In this document: positions 1 through 5,155 of the stretch, one piece after another | How positions within the stretch are numbered: position 1 is the first letter of the stretch | Layout: every line of letters begins with the position of its first letter | Assembly: GCA_945869355.1 (NCBI GenBank) | Contig: CAMBPA010000058.1 | Location: 1-7,558, forward strand | DNA length: 7,558 nt | Direction of reading: 5' to 3' | Origin: Bordetella parapertussis | GTDB lineage: Bacteria; Pseudomonadota; Gammaproteobacteria; Burkholderiales; Burkholderiaceae_B | The notes under the pieces: model-generated | What the model was told of the DNA's origin: nothing | Databases searched by the model: none | Seen by the model: only the letters and a program-made list of their open reading frames with translations | Program-made: the position numbers and the translations under genes

Positions 1-444
1 GATTTGGATCGTCTCGCGTACGGCCCAGGCGTTGGGATAGGGACCGAAAAATTGCCCCTTCTTTTGTGTCGAACCCCGATAGTACGCAACACGGGGAGAG
101 GCATGCCCTGAGAGCATTAAGTACGGGTAGGACTTATCGTCACGAAATAAAATGTTGTAACGTGGACGCAGCGTCTTGATGAGATTGTTTTCAAGAATCA
201 AGGCCTCGGCCTCTGAGCGCGTGACGGTCACTTCAATGCGCACGACGCGTGCCACCATGTGACCGATACGGGGACTCGATGGTGTCTTCTGAAAATAAGA
301 TGCAACCCGTTTCTTGAGATCGCGTGCCTTGCCTACATAGAGCACCTCGTCGGATGCATCGATGTGGCGATACACACCGGGCAAATGCGGCAGTTTCGCC
401 AAATAGGCCTTGATATCGAACGCGCTGGGTTCAGCTTCGCTCAT
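1..444 (-). CDS. uvrC: UvrABC excinuclease subunit C, N-terminal part (runs off left edge)
   Basis: Subunit of the cytoplasmic UvrABC nucleotide excision repair nuclease, which cuts the damaged strand on both sides of a lesion after UvrB loading. The 148 visible codons cover the N-terminal GIY-YIG nuclease domain, which makes the 3' incision. The PGVYR motif is at residues 22-26 and [12 protein letters not shown] at 35-46, with Tyr25, Tyr36 and Arg41 in the expected catalytic places. The LILENNLIK stretch at 82-90 carries the likely metal-binding Glu85, and the conserved FRDDKSYPY follows at 100-108. The UVR (UvrB-binding) and RNase H-like domains lie outside the window, so intactness cannot be judged. 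The ATG at 444 lies inside the last codons of nagZ (14-base overlap). No good Shine-Dalgarno precedes it and no upstream in-frame start was found nearby, so translation is probably coupled to nagZ. Family call is secure. Confidence 0.96.
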   Translation of the reverse strand, partial: MSEAEPSAFDIKAYLAKLPHLPGVYRHIDASDEVLYVGKARDLKKRVASYFQKTPSSPRIGHMVARVVRIEVTVTRSEAEALILENNLIKTLRPRYNILFRDDKSYPYLMLSGHASPRVAYYRGSTQKKGQFFGPYPNAWAVRETIQI

Positions 445-1498
445 TGAGCATACGTACTGAAGCAAGCGCCTGCTGGTAAGCGGGCAGACGCTGTAGTGCC
501 TTCCAGTCGGGCGCAGCGGATGCTGACATCAAGCGTTGAATGCGTGCAACAGAAAGTGCTTTTGATTTCCAGCGCAATCGACCGAGCAACTCATCGGCCA
601 GATCAGGACGATTACACACTAACGCCATATCGCATCCGGCCTGCAAGGCCGCCTCGGCGCGCGCAAGAATATCTCCCGCGACAGCGGCTCCTTCCATGGT
701 GAGATCATCGGAAAAGACTACACCATCGTATTTCAATTTGGTGCGCAAAATTTCTTGAATCCATTTCGCAGAAAAACCCGCTGGCTTAGAATCTACCTTG
801 GTGTAAATCACATGCGCTGGCATCACAGAGGTAATTACTTGATGACCCAACCAATCGTAGGGTGCTGCGTCCTCGGCCATAATCTGCTTGAGCGAACGGT
901 GATCGAGCGGGATTTCATGGTGCGAATCTGCTCTGACCGCACCATGCCCTGGGAAGTGTTTACCGCAGGACGACATCCCCGCAAACGACAAACCTTGTGC
1001 GAGCGCCCTCGCCAGCATGGCCACGACACGTGGATCACGATGAAACGAACGATCACCGATCACATTACTTTCGCCGTAGTCCAGATCAAGTACCGGGGTG
1101 AAACTCAAGTCGACTCCGCAAGCGCGTAACTCCGCAGCTAGCACATAGCCCACATCTGTCGCGCTACGCATCGCGACGAGAGGCTGAGTCATCCAGAGTT
1201 CACCCAGCTTACGCATCGCTGGGAGCGTCGTGAAACCGTCTGACCGAAAGCGCTGCACGCGCCCACCCTCATGATCGACTGCGATCAGTAAGGCTGGACT
1301 GCGCAACGCATGAATACTGCGCGTTAAAGCGGTGAGCTGGGCGCGATCTTTATAGTTGTGGGCAAAAAGAATCACGCCTCCGACCAAGGGGTTTTGCAAA
1401 CGCTTTTTCTCGGCTGCCGTCAGCACATAGCCGTGGACATCGACCATAAGAGGGCCAAGACTCGTCGTTTGTGCACGCTGGATCGGTGTAGAGATCAT
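431..1498 (-). CDS. nagZ: Beta-N-acetylhexosaminidase (GH3), peptidoglycan recycling
   Basis: Cytoplasmic glycoside hydrolase family 3 enzyme that removes N-acetylglucosamine from GlcNAc-1,6-anhydroMurNAc peptides during cell-wall recycling. In species with AmpR/AmpC its products feed beta-lactamase induction; no ampC is visible here. The 355-residue protein is close to the usual length of about 340. Seen in order: the GGVILFAHN barrel strand (40-48), [11 protein letters not shown] (74-84), the KHFPGHG motif (180-186) followed by the Asp191/His193 pair matching the NagZ general acid/base dyad, and [12 protein letters not shown] (260-271), in which Asp264 is the expected catalytic nucleophile. 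All key residues are present. The ATG at 1498 is preceded by GAAAGG at 1510-1515, an acceptable if slightly distant ribosome site. It lies 24 bases after acpS and overlaps uvrC, so it is probably in the same operon. Confidence 0.96.
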   Translation of the reverse strand: MISTPIQRAQTTSLGPLMVDVHGYVLTAAEKKRLQNPLVGGVILFAHNYKDRAQLTALTRSIHALRSPALLIAVDHEGGRVQRFRSDGFTTLPAMRKLGELWMTQPLVAMRSATDVGYVLAAELRACGVDLSFTPVLDLDYGESNVIGDRSFHRDPRVVAMLARALAQGLSFAGMSSCGKHFPGHGAVRADSHHEIPLDHRSLKQIMAEDAAPYDWLGHQVITSVMPAHVIYTKVDSKPAGFSAKWIQEILRTKLKYDGVVFSDDLTMEGAAVAGDILARAEAALQAGCDMALVCNRPDLADELLGRLRWKSKALSVARIQRLMSASAAPDWKALQRLPAYQQALASVRMLNERS

Positions 1499-1522
1499 CG
1501 AAAAATTAGCCTTTCAAAAAAA

Positions 1523-1957
1523 TTAATCTTTAAGGGAAGTTAAAGAGGTGTCAAGATTGCCGCGTGATTCAACGACAACGTAGGCTGCGCCGTATTCAGA
1601 CTCATCGGTCAACGACACGTGAGCCACACCAAAACGCTCAGCGTACCAACTCGCCAGGGGCTCAGCCAAGACAACAATCGGCCGTCCACCTGCCGCGTTG
1701 AGCGTCTGCATACGCGTCCACCACATCGGGCTGCGCATCCCCAACCCTACCGCCTTGGAGAAAGCCTCTTTGGCTGCGAACCGCGTCGCGAGATAGCGAA
1801 CGCCACGCAAGCGATCACGCGCTGCACGGGCTTTGAACACACGTAACTCATCGACACCCAGAATTTTTTTTGGAAACCGCTCAGGATGTCGTAACCATGC
1901 CTGCTCAATACGCGACATCTTGATCAAATCCGTACCAATCCCGGCAATCGCAGACAC
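1523..1957 (-). CDS. acpS: Holo-[acyl-carrier-protein] synthase
   Basis: 4'-phosphopantetheinyl transferase that moves the phosphopantetheine arm from coenzyme A to the serine of apo-ACP, activating fatty-acid synthesis. It is a cytoplasmic, usually trimeric enzyme. The 144 residues show the N-terminal [12 protein letters not shown] (7-18) with Mg-binding Asp10, then [18 protein letters not shown] (54-71) with Glu64 and Lys68. The C-terminal strand [17 protein letters not shown] (114-130) has SLTDE where many AcpS have SLSH; I recall this as usual in Burkholderiales. A tail of about 14 residues follows. The start is GTG at 1957, chosen because the GIGTDL block must lie at the very N-terminus and because CAGGAG sits 5 bases upstream. 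It follows pdxJ by 12 bases, the classic pdxJ-acpS pairing. Confidence 0.96.
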   Translation of the reverse strand: MSAIAGIGTDLIKMSRIEQAWLRHPERFPKKILGVDELRVFKARAARDRLRGVRYLATRFAAKEAFSKAVGLGMRSPMWWTRMQTLNAAGGRPIVVLAEPLASWYAERFGVAHVSLTDESEYGAAYVVVESRGNLDTSLTSLKD

Positions 1958-1962
1958 GAGCG

Positions 1963-1968
1963 CTCCTG
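1963..1968 (-). promoter_or_regulatory. Ribosome binding site fixing the GTG start of acpS
   Basis: On the minus strand this reads CAGGAG, followed by a 5-base spacer and the GTG at 1957-1955. It begins just after the pdxJ stop codon (1972-1970), so ribosomes finishing pdxJ land on it. It decides the non-ATG start of acpS. Confidence 0.75.
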
Positions 1969-1969
1969 A

Positions 1970-2734
1970 TTAACGCGTAGCGGCTGACGTCGCACCGGCG
2001 CGCTGCGCCTGAAGACACGCTTGCACCATACGCGCCTTGAAGTTACGTATGGTTGGCTCCCAACCATCGAAAACTGCTTGTGCAACAATCGCATGACCAA
2101 TATTAAGCTCTGCAAGTCCTGGTAATGCTGCGATCGCGTCCACATTTCCGAGATGCAGCCCATGCCCTGCATTTATACGTACTCCAAGCTTTATGGCCAA
2201 AGCAAGCGCAGCTGTCAGACGAGACAACTCATGCTCAACGACCACTGCGTTGGGCGCTTCTGCATACGCGCCGGTATGCAGTTCAATGACGCTCGCCCCA
2301 ACATCTACTGCCGCCTGAATTTGAATAGGATCAGGATCAATAAAGAGCGAAACCCGAATGCCGTGAGACTGTAATTGATCAACCGCCGCTTTCACTGCGC
2401 CGCGCCCCGACACGACATCAAGGCCACCCTCAGTGGTGAGCTCGGTTCGTTTTTCGGGTACAAGGCACACATCCTGTGGCACGACTTTACAAGCGATCGC
2501 CAACATCTCTGAGGTGATCGCACATTCGAGATTCATTCGGGTACGCAACAAAGGCCTTAAAGCAAATACATCCGCATCTTGAATATGACGGCGGTCTTCG
2601 CGCAAATGCAAGGTAATCAGATCGGCACCCGCGTCCTCGGCTCGCAAGGCCGCCGCTATCGGATCAGGATAGATGGTGTGTCTCTGCTGACGCAAGGTTG
2701 CGACGTGATCAATATTGACGCCTAAATCAATCAT
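1970..2734 (-). CDS. pdxJ: Pyridoxine 5'-phosphate synthase
   Basis: Last enzyme of the DXP-dependent vitamin B6 pathway: it condenses 1-deoxy-D-xylulose 5-phosphate with 3-amino-2-oxopropyl phosphate to give pyridoxine 5'-phosphate. It is a cytoplasmic TIM-barrel enzyme. The 254-residue protein has family-typical length and blocks: [13 protein letters not shown] (4-16), [14 protein letters not shown] (38-51), NLECA (68-72), [16 protein letters not shown] (92-107), SLFIDPD (129-135), IELHTGAYA (150-158) and RINAGHGL (186-193). His43, Glu70 and His191 match the positions of the catalytic His45, Glu72 and His193 of the E. coli enzyme as I recall them. The ATG at 2734 follows AAGGAG at 2746-2751 with an 11-base spacer. 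In many proteobacteria recO precedes pdxJ; here a substrate-binding-protein gene does. No missing residues. Confidence 0.97.
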   Translation of the reverse strand: MIDLGVNIDHVATLRQQRHTIYPDPIAAALRAEDAGADLITLHLREDRRHIQDADVFALRPLLRTRMNLECAITSEMLAIACKVVPQDVCLVPEKRTELTTEGGLDVVSGRGAVKAAVDQLQSHGIRVSLFIDPDPIQIQAAVDVGASVIELHTGAYAEAPNAVVVEHELSRLTAALALAIKLGVRINAGHGLHLGNVDAIAALPGLAELNIGHAIVAQAVFDGWEPTIRNFKARMVQACLQAQRAGATSAATR

Positions 2735-2813
2735 GGTTTCTTGTGCTCCTTAAGCTGCGGCCGCCTAAATGGGTTCGACCAGTTATCCTGTTTGCAGATT
2801 ATCACGCTCAGCG
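2735..2813. other. 79-base gap upstream of pdxJ
   Basis: This is the largest gap in the leftward gene block. It holds the pdxJ ribosome site near 2746-2751 (AAGGAG on the minus strand). A GATAAT hexamer at 2803-2798 on the minus strand resembles a -10 box, but no credible -35 lies 16-18 bases upstream, so a pdxJ promoter is not established. No hairpin with a T tract was found, so transcription from the upstream genes may read into pdxJ. Confidence 0.4.
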
Positions 2814-3797
2814 CTACTTCAGTACTTGGCTCGCGCTCTTCAGGAGCGCGTCAGACAACACAACACCCTGACGTTGCGCTGCCTGCGCATTTAAGTATAC
2901 CGGCGGCTTGAGCATGACCTCGATCGGGATCGTGCCTGGTTTGACACCGCGCAACACCCGCAGCGTCAGTCGCCCGGCTGCTAGACCCAGGTCTCGTCCT
3001 GTAATGTCTACTGCTGCGACCGCACCTTCCTTAACTTGCGCAACGTCCGAGGCGAGCAGCGGGGTACGGGTCTGGTTCGCAGTGGCCACCAGCTGCGCAT
3101 ACGCCTTGAGCACCGTGCTATCCCCGAGCGTATAAATCAAATCGACCTTACCCACCATGCTACGCGCAGCTGAGGCGACTTCCACCGACCGAGTCGCCGT
3201 CGCCTCGACCATCACTAAGCCCGCTTCACCCAGAAGGGTTTGAAACTCTCGCACCTGAGCGACAGAAGCCGTATCCGTCGCGTTGTAGATGACACCCACT
3301 CGTTTTGCCGCAGGAACAATTTGTCGAATCAGTGGCACACGTCGGCCAAGCGTCAGCGCATCTGACACCCCTGTGATGTTCGTACCCGACGCGCCCCACC
3401 CCGAGACCAAACCTGCTTCAACGGGATCGGTCACCCCAACAAAAATGATCGGCATCGTTGTGGTGTGCGCAGCAGCAGCCTGCGCGCTGGGCTGAGAGAG
3501 GGCCAGAATCACATCAGGCTTCCCACGTATCAGCTCGAGAGCCTGTTTAGCCGCCATTTCCGGGCTGCCTTGCGCGTTTGCAGTCTGCACTTTGTACTGA
3601 CGGCCTTCTTGAAGTCCCGCCGCCTTGAGCACATCCCGGATACCTGTACGCATTTCATCCGTGGTCTCGCTGTCTTCAAGCGTCAGAATCACCAAGGATT
3701 TCGTCTGAGCCATTGCCGCGGCAGACGAAAAGCCCATCACAACGCACAACAACACGCTTGTCATCCATCCTGAGAAAAAGTTGAGGTGCATGTTCAT
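2814..3797 (-). CDS. ABC transporter substrate-binding protein, TrpX/ABC_sub_bind-like family
   Basis: Predicted periplasmic ligand-binding protein of an ABC importer, of the family containing TrpX-like proteins (ABC_sub_bind type); the ligand is unknown. Residues 12-30 form a hydrophobic signal segment ending AAAMA, with likely cleavage after Ala30; there is no lipobox cysteine. The mature part has the two-lobed, periplasmic-binding-protein type I pattern: strand KSLVILTLEDS (33-43), the IRGKPDVILALS region near 90-100, MPIIFVGVTDPVEAGLV near 115-131, GTNITGVSD, a second-lobe strand around KRVGVIYN, and the closing block with GAVAAVDITGRDLGLAAG and YLNAQAAQRQGV typical of the family. Its 327 residues are normal length. 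The ATG at 3797 directly follows the TGA of the upstream gene, in the same frame, and no clear Shine-Dalgarno precedes it; Met3 is an alternative start. No permease or ATPase gene is adjacent, so it looks like an orphan binding protein. Confidence 0.88.
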   Translation of the reverse strand: MNMHLNFFSGWMTSVLLCVVMGFSSAAAMAQTKSLVILTLEDSETTDEMRTGIRDVLKAAGLQEGRQYKVQTANAQGSPEMAAKQALELIRGKPDVILALSQPSAQAAAAHTTTMPIIFVGVTDPVEAGLVSGWGASGTNITGVSDALTLGRRVPLIRQIVPAAKRVGVIYNATDTASVAQVREFQTLLGEAGLVMVEATATRSVEVASAARSMVGKVDLIYTLGDSTVLKAYAQLVATANQTRTPLLASDVAQVKEGAVAAVDITGRDLGLAAGRLTLRVLRGVKPGTIPIEVMLKPPVYLNAQAAQRQGVVLSDALLKSASQVLK

Positions 3798-4553
3798 TCA
3801 AATCGCCAGAATGCCGTCTTGTAACCGACCCATCATCGAGCGTACCCATTTTTTTGCCGGCAAGCCAAACTTGGACTCCACAGACTCCGCGCGCGCCAAA
3901 AGTTGTTCAACACCCACCGCGATCGGAGGGCCTTTGAATGCCAAGACGACTTGATTACCTGCATCGATTTGCGGCAGCGTCAAAATACGACCCTCAAAGG
4001 CCTGACTAATATTGCGAATATTACGTGCGAAACTCGCATGGGCTCCGAATAAGTTCACACTCAGCACGCCAATGTCGGCCAACGACGCGCGGCAACCCTT
4101 ATAGAAGGCCAAGGAATCCCTAACCGGTCCTTGTGCCTGGCCGTCGTACACATCGACCATCAGTGCACCGCACAGCCCCCAGTTTTCGCTTGCCTGAACC
4201 CACATGCCGGCATCTTGATGCTGAACGGTCAGGCGGGCTGGTCGAGGAAGCTTGAAATACATCTCGCAAGCGGAAGTCACTAGTGGATTGTGCTCGACGA
4301 CCCGCAGTGGGTGAGAGGTGTGCTTAAGACAAAAGCGAACCAGAGAACCCGCTCCAAGCCCAAAGAGTCCTAAAGTCTGAGGGCGTGCCGGCTCAAGGAA
4401 GACCAACCAGGCCATCATTTGCGCGGTGTACTCCAGCACAAGCTCCGCCGGACGATCTACCCACATTGCGCCTTGCACCCACTCTGACCCGAAGTGTAGG
4501 TATCGGACACCGCCACTTTCAGAAATAGTGGGGATTTCATGCCTGACAGACAA
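3798..4553 (-). CDS. Spermidine-synthase-like (SpeE-fold) SAM-binding protein
   Basis: Resembles the polyamine aminopropyltransferase/class I methyltransferase fold, close to proteins often named 'spermidine synthase' without proof of activity. Residues 16-55 (VRYLHFGSEWVQGAMWVDRP, then LEYTAQMMAWLVFL) match the small N-terminal beta domain and first helix of SpeE relatives. The Rossmann core follows: nucleotide-binding loop LFGLGAGSL (63-71), acidic Glu87 in VVEHNP, Asp114 in QDAG, and VDVYDGQ (133-139) where SpeE enzymes have their catalytic Asp segment. The loop is GLGAG rather than the GGGDG of bona fide spermidine synthases, so the reaction is uncertain. It is 251 residues, predicted cytoplasmic. 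The start is TTG at 4553, supported by GGGAG six bases upstream; the first in-frame ATG is only at codon 30, inside the conserved region. Its TGA abuts the start of the substrate-binding-protein gene. Confidence 0.8.
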   Translation of the reverse strand: MSVRHEIPTISESGGVRYLHFGSEWVQGAMWVDRPAELVLEYTAQMMAWLVFLEPARPQTLGLFGLGAGSLVRFCLKHTSHPLRVVEHNPLVTSACEMYFKLPRPARLTVQHQDAGMWVQASENWGLCGALMVDVYDGQAQGPVRDSLAFYKGCRASLADIGVLSVNLFGAHASFARNIRNISQAFEGRILTLPQIDAGNQVVLAFKGPPIAVGVEQLLARAESVESKFGLPAKKWVRSMMGRLQDGILAI

Positions 4554-4559
4554 CGTATT

Positions 4560-4564
4560 CTCCC
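4560..4564 (-). promoter_or_regulatory. Ribosome binding site supporting the TTG start at 4553
   Basis: The minus strand reads TTGGGAGA here, with the GGGAG core followed by a 6-base spacer and TTG at 4553-4551. The spacing is ideal, and the alternative ATG (codon 30) would remove conserved N-terminal residues, so this site decides the start of the SpeE-like gene. Confidence 0.65.
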
Positions 4565-4625
4565 AAGGCTTTGTTTAAAAAGACATTTTTTGCCGATCGC
4601 CCATTGCAAGAATAGCATTATCGCT

Positions 4626-4654
4626 TTGCAAAACCTCTTCATTCCCTGTAGAAT
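4626..4654 (+). promoter_or_regulatory. Candidate sigma70 promoter for rpmE2
   Basis: The -35 candidate TTGCAA (4626-4631) is separated by 17 bases from the -10 candidate TAGAAT (4649-4654), matching the consensus at 4/6 and 5/6. Transcription would begin near 4661 and give a leader of about 130 bases before rpmE2. A second -10-like TAAAAT at 4706-4711 has no matching -35. This is consensus reading only, without experimental support. Confidence 0.45.
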
Positions 4655-4756
4655 TGTGGGCTTGACTCAGGATACGTGGCCAAAATTTCAAACACTTCCC
4701 TGTTTTAAAATACGTGTTCTCATTCACTTGTTTTTAAACAACTGTGCAAACTGATG

Positions 4757-4776
4757 TTGGCTGGCGACCCGCCCAA
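4757..4776 (+). promoter_or_regulatory. Stem-loop just upstream of the rpmE2 ribosome binding site
   Basis: TTGGCTGG at 4757-4764 can pair with CCGCCCAA at 4769-4776 around a CGAC loop, with one C-C mismatch and one T-G pair. The stem ends 4 bases before the AAGGA at 4781-4785, so it could influence ribosome access. There is no T tract, so it is not a terminator. Pairing was judged by eye and no free energy was computed. Confidence 0.35.
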
Positions 4777-4780
4777 ACCT

Positions 4781-4785
4781 AAGGA
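4781..4785 (+). promoter_or_regulatory. Ribosome binding site of rpmE2
   Basis: AAGGA followed by a 6-base spacer and the ATG at 4792, a strong site as expected for a ribosomal protein gene. Confidence 0.75.
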
Positions 4786-4791
4786 CTTCTA

Positions 4792-5058
4792 ATGAAAGAT
4801 GGCATCCACCCAGAATACCGCGACGTCGTGTTCGTCGATCTACAAACTGGCAACAAGTTTGTGACACGCTCTACGCTGAACAGCCGTGAGAAAATCGAAC
4901 TCGATGGTAAGAGCTACCCTCTCTTTAAATGTGACGTAACATCTGAATCGCATCCGTTTTACACGGGCGCTCAGACGCGTATCGTTGAAACCGGTCGGGT
5001 CGAGAAATTCCGCGCACGTTTCGCACGTACGAGCGGTACTAAAAAGGCCTCCGCCTGA
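4792..5058 (+). CDS. rpmE2: Ribosomal protein bL31, type B (zinc-free)
   Basis: Protein of the large ribosomal subunit near the central protuberance, contributing to an intersubunit bridge. The 88 residues begin MKDGIHPEYRDVVFVD and contain ELDGKSYPLFK, the SESHPFYTG signature at 51-59, and GRVEKFRARFAR near 68-79, all typical of bL31. The CxxC zinc ligands of type A L31 are absent (one cysteine, in FKCDV), so this is the type B, zinc-independent form. In bacteria that carry both forms, type B usually replaces type A under zinc limitation; whether this genome has a second copy cannot be seen. The ATG at 4792 has a strong AAGGA site, and a terminator at 5091-5115 ends the transcript. In many betaproteobacteria the gene sits beside rho; here the upstream neighbour is a divergent speE-like gene. 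Confidence 0.96.
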   Translation: MKDGIHPEYRDVVFVDLQTGNKFVTRSTLNSREKIELDGKSYPLFKCDVTSESHPFYTGAQTRIVETGRVEKFRARFARTSGTKKASA

Positions 5059-5090
5059 TTTGATCATCAACGATCATCTCGCGCAAACCG

Positions 5091-5115
5091 AGGCAGCCGT
5101 TGGCTGCCTTTTTTT
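5091..5115 (+). terminator. Intrinsic terminator of rpmE2
   Basis: AGGCAGCC (5091-5098) and GGCTGCCT (5102-5109) form a perfect 8-base-pair stem with a three-base GTT loop, running into a T tract ending at 5115. It starts 33 bases after the rpmE2 stop. There is no T tract in the opposite orientation, so it acts rightward only. It should largely separate rpmE2 from the glycosyltransferase gene. Confidence 0.88.
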
Positions 5116-5155
5116 ATCGCTTCCCCAGTCTTTAAGCACAGGTTATTGTTAAAGC

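Larger units (their letters stand above)
4554..4791. other. Divergent intergenic region between the speE-like gene and rpmE2
   Basis: These 238 bases are AT-richer than the flanking genes and should carry promoters for both directions. Rightward, a TTGCAA/TAGAAT pair is visible at 4626-4654. Leftward, no convincing sigma70 pair was found: the best candidate, TTGCAA (4631-4626) with TGCAAT 17 bases on, lacks the key A at -10 position 2. TTGCAA occurs twice (4604-4609 and 4626-4631). Two inverted repeats lie at 4725-4744 and 4757-4776. The short ORFs crossing the region look unlike proteins. Confidence 0.6.

Noticed and set aside
755..1129. 124-codon plus-strand ORF opposite nagZ
   Set aside because: Antisense to conserved nagZ, including its catalytic motifs; no protein-like pattern or ribosome site.
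1499..1522. A/T-run segment between acpS and nagZ as a possible terminator
   Set aside because: The runs are not preceded by a stable stem on the minus strand; the segment simply holds the nagZ ribosome site.
2757..2764. GCGGCCGC palindrome upstream of pdxJ
   Set aside because: An 8-base palindrome that happens to match a common restriction site; no sign of cloning vector or regulatory role.
3465..3773. 102-codon plus-strand ORF opposite the substrate-binding-protein gene
   Set aside because: It lies wholly antisense to a well-supported gene, shows no recognisable domain and has unlikely composition; it is a shadow ORF.
4539..4754. Small plus-strand ORF (71 codons) in the divergent intergenic region
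   Set aside because: It overlaps the start of the speE-like gene and the rpmE2 promoter and leader, and has no ribosome site; the intergenic reading is better.
5062..5078. Direct repeat GATCATC with a 3-base spacer after rpmE2
   Set aside because: Only two 7-base copies just past the stop codon and before the terminator; too short to separate from chance.
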